This document shows, in pieces, positions 6,511 through 9,748 of a DNA stretch of 9,748 bases; position 1 is the stretch's first letter; every line of letters starts with the position of its first letter. Source of the stretch: Rickettsiales bacterium. GTDB lineage: Bacteria; Pseudomonadota; Alphaproteobacteria; Rickettsiales; UBA1997. A program made the translations under genes and the position numbers. Under the pieces are notes generated by a model that was not told the origin of the DNA, did not search any database, and was given only the letters and a program-made list of their open reading frames with translations. The DNA is taken from the NCBI GenBank assembly GCA_947487845.1, contig CANKYC010000043.1:1-9748 (forward strand), written 5' to 3'.

Positions 6511-7692
6511 CTAAAACCCGCCGGCACTTTTAATAAAAAAGTTTTTTAATTTGGGAAATTTATTTACCAATCCAAGTCCCAAGTCCCGTGCCAAGGTTGT
6601 TGGCAGACTTTTAGTTTCAAACAAAGAATTTAAAATGTCAGTCGCAACCAACATTTTTTTAGCTTCGAATTTGGCTTTTTTATTGTAACTATCGATCAGA
6701 CTTTGGCTAGAAATATCAAAGCCACAAAGCAGATTATTTTTTATTAATTCGCAAAGAATGTTAATCCCCGAAATCGCTAAATTAAAACCCTGACCCGCGA
6801 TTGGATGCACGCCGCATGAGGCGTCTCCGATCAAAAGCATTTTTTCATGATAAAATTTTTCCGCTTCAACCAAAATTAGCGGATAAGAAAATTTATCAGA
6901 AACTAAATGGATTTTTCCCAAACAATTATCCATTTTTTTAGTTAATTGTTGGATAAAATTTTCTTCATCCAAGCTCAAAATTGTTTGCGCTAGTTGATCA
7001 GGCGCGATCCAAACAATTGAAGATTGGTTGGAGTTTTTTAGCGGCAAAATTGCCAGCGGCCCACCTGGAAGAAATTTTTCATGCGCAATATTTTCGTGAG
7101 GTTTTTCATGTTCAATATTGAAAACGATTGCTGTTTGAAAATATTTTTTTTGTGTCGTGTTAATTTGATAAAGCTCGCGAAGCCTTGAGAATCTTCCATC
7201 GCAGGCGAGTAATAATTTTGAATATAAAATTTTTTTATCATCAAGCTTTACGTCAACCGCATCGCCAAATTTAATTTCTTCATAAGAATTGGGAGAAAAA
7301 ACTGTGATATTTTCGCGCTTTAAAACCTGATTGCGTAGCGCATTGTGAATGTGATAATTTTCAATAATCATGCCGAGTTGCCCTTGCGGCGCATCAACCT
7401 CGCGCCCAATAAAATCGAGGATAAAAGATGATTTGTAATCTGTGATTTTTATATCAGAAATTTTTCCGCCATGGGGCGCAACTTCATCATAAATTCCGAT
7501 TTCTTTGAATAATTTTAATGAAGCTGCCGAGATTGCATAAGCGCGGCCATCGCGTTTTCTATCTTGGCTTAAAATATCTAATTTTTCGACAATAGCGATT
7601 TTTAGATTTGGCGCAGCATTAATTAGCGCAAGCGCAGTAGTCATGCCAGCGAAGGATCCGCCGATAATTGTGATGTCGAAATTTTGAGACAT
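6511..7692 (-). CDS. UbiH/UbiF/COQ6-family FAD-dependent monooxygenase (ubiquinone ring hydroxylase)
   Basis: A flavoprotein hydroxylase expected to add a hydroxyl group to the ring of a ubiquinone precursor at the inner face of the cytoplasmic membrane. The protein has 393 residues. The N-terminal dinucleotide fold is ITIIGGSFAGMTTALAL (8-24, inexact: DITIIGGSFAG starts at 6), with Glu36 ending strand 2. The second Gly of GxGxxG is Ser13, a mild deviation. RDGRAYAIS (47-55) matches the Arg-Ala-x-Ala-Leu/Ile-Ser segment of the family. The DG motif is LLLACDGRFSRLR (160-172). The GD motif is LLIGDASCGVHPIAGQGFNL (286-305), the strongest family signature. Which ring position it hydroxylates cannot be decided from sequence, so I give no symbol. 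It is followed by waaA on the same strand. Its upstream side is filled by repeat elements, and no ribosome binding site is visible before the ATG. Confidence 0.9.
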   Translation of the reverse strand: MSQNFDITIIGGSFAGMTTALALINAAPNLKIAIVEKLDILSQDRKRDGRAYAISAASLKLFKEIGIYDEVAPHGGKISDIKITDYKSSFILDFIGREVDAPQGQLGMIIENYHIHNALRNQVLKRENITVFSPNSYEEIKFGDAVDVKLDDKKILYSKLLLACDGRFSRLRELYQINTTQKKYFQTAIVFNIEHEKPHENIAHEKFLPGGPLAILPLKNSNQSSIVWIAPDQLAQTILSLDEENFIQQLTKKMDNCLGKIHLVSDKFSYPLILVEAEKFYHEKMLLIGDASCGVHPIAGQGFNLAISGINILCELIKNNLLCGFDISSQSLIDSYNKKAKFEAKKMLVATDILNSLFETKSLPTTLARDLGLGLVNKFPKLKNFFIKSAGGF

Positions 7693-7735
7693 TAAATTTT
7701 TTTAAATTGGTGGAAATATTTAAATACTAATAAGT

Positions 7736-8048
7736 CTCAAACCCGCATATACCAAATTAACTATCTCTTGATAGCCATAACTTTGTCTTTTTGGTAAAAA
7801 TTTGCTCATAAAATGACGCTGTATCACTTGATACAGCTTACATTTTCAGTCGCAATTTTTTCTCAAAAATACTTCGTTAGCGCTATCAAGAGATAGTTAA
7901 TTTGGTATAGACCCCGTCGTGAAGACGAGGTGACAATGCTTTGGATTGTTCGCAGGAACATTGGCCCGCAGGAGCATCGAATATGTTTTATGCGCACTTC
8001 CAAACTTGTGTCACCCCGTCTTCACGACGGGGTCTATTCGGGTTTGAG
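7736..8048. repeat. Palindromic repeat element, family B copy 2, interrupted by a MITE
   Basis: The left arm is split into 7736-7749 and 7910-7935 by the family A element. The right arm is 8009-8048. Rejoined across one TA, the left arm is 40 bp and matches the reverse complement of the right arm at 38 of 40 positions. The loop is 73 bp (7936-8008) and unlike the loop of copy 1, apart from some further symmetry (TTTGGA near 7940 with TCCAAA near 8000). Without the insert the element is 153 bp, close to the 156 bp of copy 1. Each arm contains the CCCCGTC-GTGAA-GACGGGG hairpin, with one mismatch on the left. It lies 8 bp beyond the fumC stop and could fold in the transcript's 3' end, although no U-run follows. 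Confidence 0.9.
7748..7909. mobile_element. MITE-like palindromic element, family A copy 1, with TA flanks
   Basis: The element spans 7750-7907 (158 bp) and is flanked on each side by TA (7748-7749, 7908-7909). Its ends are TACCAAATTAACTATCTCTT and the reverse complement, a near-perfect terminal repeat of about 25 bp. Symmetry continues inward with scattered mismatches to a central GCTGTATCA-CT-TGATACAGC, so nearly the whole element is one long hairpin. It encodes no protein. TA duplication with long terminal repeats is typical of non-autonomous relatives of IS630/Tc1-mariner elements, so its transposase would be supplied elsewhere in the genome. That family assignment is an inference. Confidence 0.88.
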
Positions 8049-8056
8049 TTTATAAA

Positions 8057-9553
8057 TTAAATCATGTTTTTTGGATTAACCCATTGGTCAAATTGTCCTG
8101 ATGTAACCAAGCCAGAAGCCAGCGCGGCTTCTTTTAGAGTCGTGCCTTCAAGATGTGCTTTTTTGGCAATTTTAGCAGCATTATCATATCCGATATAAGG
8201 ATTTAACGCCGTTACCAACATCAAAGATTGTTCTAATAATTGCGTGATGCGTTCGCGATTAGCTTTAATTCCAACCAAACATTGATCGATAAAACTATTA
8301 ATTCCATCAGATAAAAGATTAATCGATTCAATAACATTGCGAATAATCATTGGGCGAAAAACATTTAGCTCAAAATGTCCGTTCGATCCGCCAACCGTTA
8401 CAGCCACATGATTTCCCATGATTTGACAAGCAATCATCGTCAAAGCTTCGCATTGCGTTGGATTTACTTTTCCCGGCATGATTGAAGAACCCGGTTCATT
8501 TTCGGGCAAAGAAATTTCGCCCAAACCAGAACGCGGACCCGACGCCAAAAATCGAATATCATTGGCAATTTTCATAATCGAAGTTGCAAGCGAATTTAAC
8601 GCGCCCGAAAAATTGACGAGTTCGTCGTTGCAAGCAAGCGACATGAATTTGTTTTGGTGGGTAAAAAATCCTTTGTCGTAAAAACTTTTAAAGCGCTCAT
8701 CAATTGCAAAAAGATTATTCTGAATTGAGTTAAAACCGCTGACTTCAACCATTTTTTCAGCAAATTCTACGGCAAATTTTGGATGACAATTTAAGCCCGT
8801 TCCAACCGCAGTTCCGCCTTGCGCCAATCCAAAAACTTCTCTGATTCCATCAATTACAAAACGAACCGAGGTTTCGATTTGCTTTTTATAAGCCGAAAAT
8901 TCTTGTCCCAAAGTGACGGGCGTTGCGTCTTGCGTGTGCGTGCGGCCGATTTTAATGATGTCGTGAAATTCGGCTTCTTTTTTGCCTAATTCATTAGCAA
9001 ATTTAACAAGGGTTGGAAGTAATTTTTCGTAGGTTGTAAGTACGGTCGCAACATGCATCGCGGTGGGAAAAGTGTCGTTTGAACTTTGCCCCAAATTTAC
9101 GTGATCGTTGGGATGAACTGGCGATTTTCCGCCTTTTTTGCTCGTTATTTTTTCATTTGCCACGCCAGCAATTACTTCGTTGACATTCATGTTGGTTTGA
9201 GTGCCAGAGCCGGTTTGCCAAACAACTAATGGAAAATGATTTTCGTAAAACCAATCAAAACGCGCCAGAATTGTGTCCACCGCATCAACAATTTTATCGG
9301 CCAAATCAGGAGAGAATTTTTTAAATTCATCAGAAGTTGGATCAAGCGCCATCAAGTCTTTATTAGTAAGCGCCGCCGCTTTTTTAATTAGCAACATCGC
9401 GCGCACAACTTCCTTTGGCATTTTATGGCCTGGGTTGCTCTGGCAAATTGGAAAATTCTGAACCGAGCGTTGAGTTTGCGCAGCGTAATAAGCGTCAGCT
9501 GGAACTTTGATTTCACCGAAAGAATCGGATTCAATGCGGAAATTTTCTGTCAT
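8057..9553 (-). CDS. fumC: Class II fumarate hydratase (fumarase C)
   Basis: An iron-independent, homotetrameric cytosolic TCA-cycle enzyme interconverting fumarate and L-malate. Family motifs are in order: ESDSFGEIKVPADAYYAAQT (8-27), WQTGSGTQTNMNVNEV (112-127), the HPNDHVN segment with the second-site His147, GQSSNDTFPTAMH (155-167), catalytic His206 in GRTHTQDATP, AQGGTAVGTGLN (244-255), and the signature loop GSSIMPGKVN (355-364) with catalytic Ser356. It has 498 residues, against about 465 in E. coli and Rickettsia. The surplus is an acidic-basic stretch near residues 71-83 and about 20 extra residues within 276-297 (SIQNNLFAIDERFKSFYDKG and two more). No frameshift is evident and the flanks align in frame. 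The ATG lacks a Shine-Dalgarno sequence. Two copies of the family A element flank the gene. Confidence 0.96.
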   Translation of the reverse strand: MTENFRIESDSFGEIKVPADAYYAAQTQRSVQNFPICQSNPGHKMPKEVVRAMLLIKKAAALTNKDLMALDPTSDEFKKFSPDLADKIVDAVDTILARFDWFYENHFPLVVWQTGSGTQTNMNVNEVIAGVANEKITSKKGGKSPVHPNDHVNLGQSSNDTFPTAMHVATVLTTYEKLLPTLVKFANELGKKEAEFHDIIKIGRTHTQDATPVTLGQEFSAYKKQIETSVRFVIDGIREVFGLAQGGTAVGTGLNCHPKFAVEFAEKMVEVSGFNSIQNNLFAIDERFKSFYDKGFFTHQNKFMSLACNDELVNFSGALNSLATSIMKIANDIRFLASGPRSGLGEISLPENEPGSSIMPGKVNPTQCEALTMIACQIMGNHVAVTVGGSNGHFELNVFRPMIIRNVIESINLLSDGINSFIDQCLVGIKANRERITQLLEQSLMLVTALNPYIGYDNAAKIAKKAHLEGTTLKEAALASGLVTSGQFDQWVNPKNMI

Positions 9554-9601
9554 AGAAATAATAAAGTTAAATAAAATAAATTAAATTATTAAAAAATCTC
9601 A

Positions 9602-9748
9602 TATACCAAATTAACTATCTCTTGATAGCGCTAACGAAGTATTTTTGAGGAAAAATTGCGACTGAAAATGTAAGCTGTATCAAGTGATACAGCGTCATTT
9701 TCTGAGCAAATTTTTACCAAAAAGACGAAGTTAGCGCTATCAAGAGAT
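9602..9748. mobile_element. MITE-like palindromic element, family A copy 2 (runs off the window end)
   Basis: After a TA at 9602-9603, the sequence TACCAAATTAACTATCTC begins a copy of the element seen at 7750-7907, in the opposite orientation (the centre reads GCTGTATCA-AG-TGATACAGC). By hand alignment I count about five substitutions over the 145 bp visible, so the copies are about 97% identical. The last 13 or so bases of the terminal repeat and the second TA lie beyond the window. Copy 2 is more symmetric than copy 1, with TAGCGCTAAC and GTTAGCGCTA on its two sides. It lies about 50 bp upstream of the fumC start, in otherwise featureless AT-rich sequence. Confidence 0.88.

Noticed and set aside
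8009..8048. The family B right arm as the intrinsic terminator of fumC.
   Set aside because: The GC-rich hairpin is strong, but no T-run follows on the minus strand. It could still slow transcription or protect the 3' end.
8663..8728. A double frameshift or repeat insertion as the origin of the extra fumarase residues.
   Set aside because: The frame is the same on both sides, codon use looks like the neighbourhood, and the DNA is neither palindromic nor similar to the repeats in the window.

Overview
The window is AT-rich chromosomal DNA, most likely from an alphaproteobacterium, possibly a host-associated Rickettsiales- or Holosporales-like lineage. The pointers are a UbiH/COQ6-type ubiquinone hydroxylase, a class II fumarase, a Kdo transferase (hence an LPS-bearing Gram-negative cell, unlike Anaplasmataceae), Lys/Asn/Ile-rich proteins, and a load of small palindromic repeats and insertion sequences. 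This assignment is an inference from gene content; no marker gene is present to settle it.

Layout, left to right. Bases 1-113 are the 3' end of an IS256-family transposase gene, followed by a probable IS right end. Next come coaBC (+, coenzyme A synthesis), a convergent long-form Xaa-Pro aminopeptidase (-), and radA (+) with a small exported cupredoxin-fold protein 2 bp behind it. Convergent to that pair is waaA/kdtA (-), preceded by a UbiH-family FAD monooxygenase (-) and fumC (-). Genes are tightly packed: both convergent pairs overlap at their stop ends by 15-20 bp. The seven proteins are housekeeping enzymes for cofactor synthesis, peptide turnover, recombination repair, lipid A-Kdo assembly, quinone synthesis and the TCA cycle. 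They do not form one pathway.

The unusual content is between the genes. There are two families of structured repeats. Family B (3217-3372, and 7736-8048 without its insert) is a palindromic element with 40-bp inverted arms around a 73-76 bp loop. Each arm itself contains a CCCCGTC/GACGGGG hairpin. The outermost 8 bp differ between the two loci but remain complementary within each locus. Family A (7750-7907, and 9604 to the window end) is a roughly 158-bp, almost wholly palindromic MITE-like element flanked by TA dinucleotides. Its first copy sits inside the left arm of the second family B element. The intact right arm preserves the uninterrupted sequence, so the insertion point and TA duplication can be read directly. 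The two family A copies flank fumC in opposite orientation.

No defence system, CRISPR array, RNA gene or clearly new enzyme system is visible. The nested palindromic elements are the best candidates for something undescribed.
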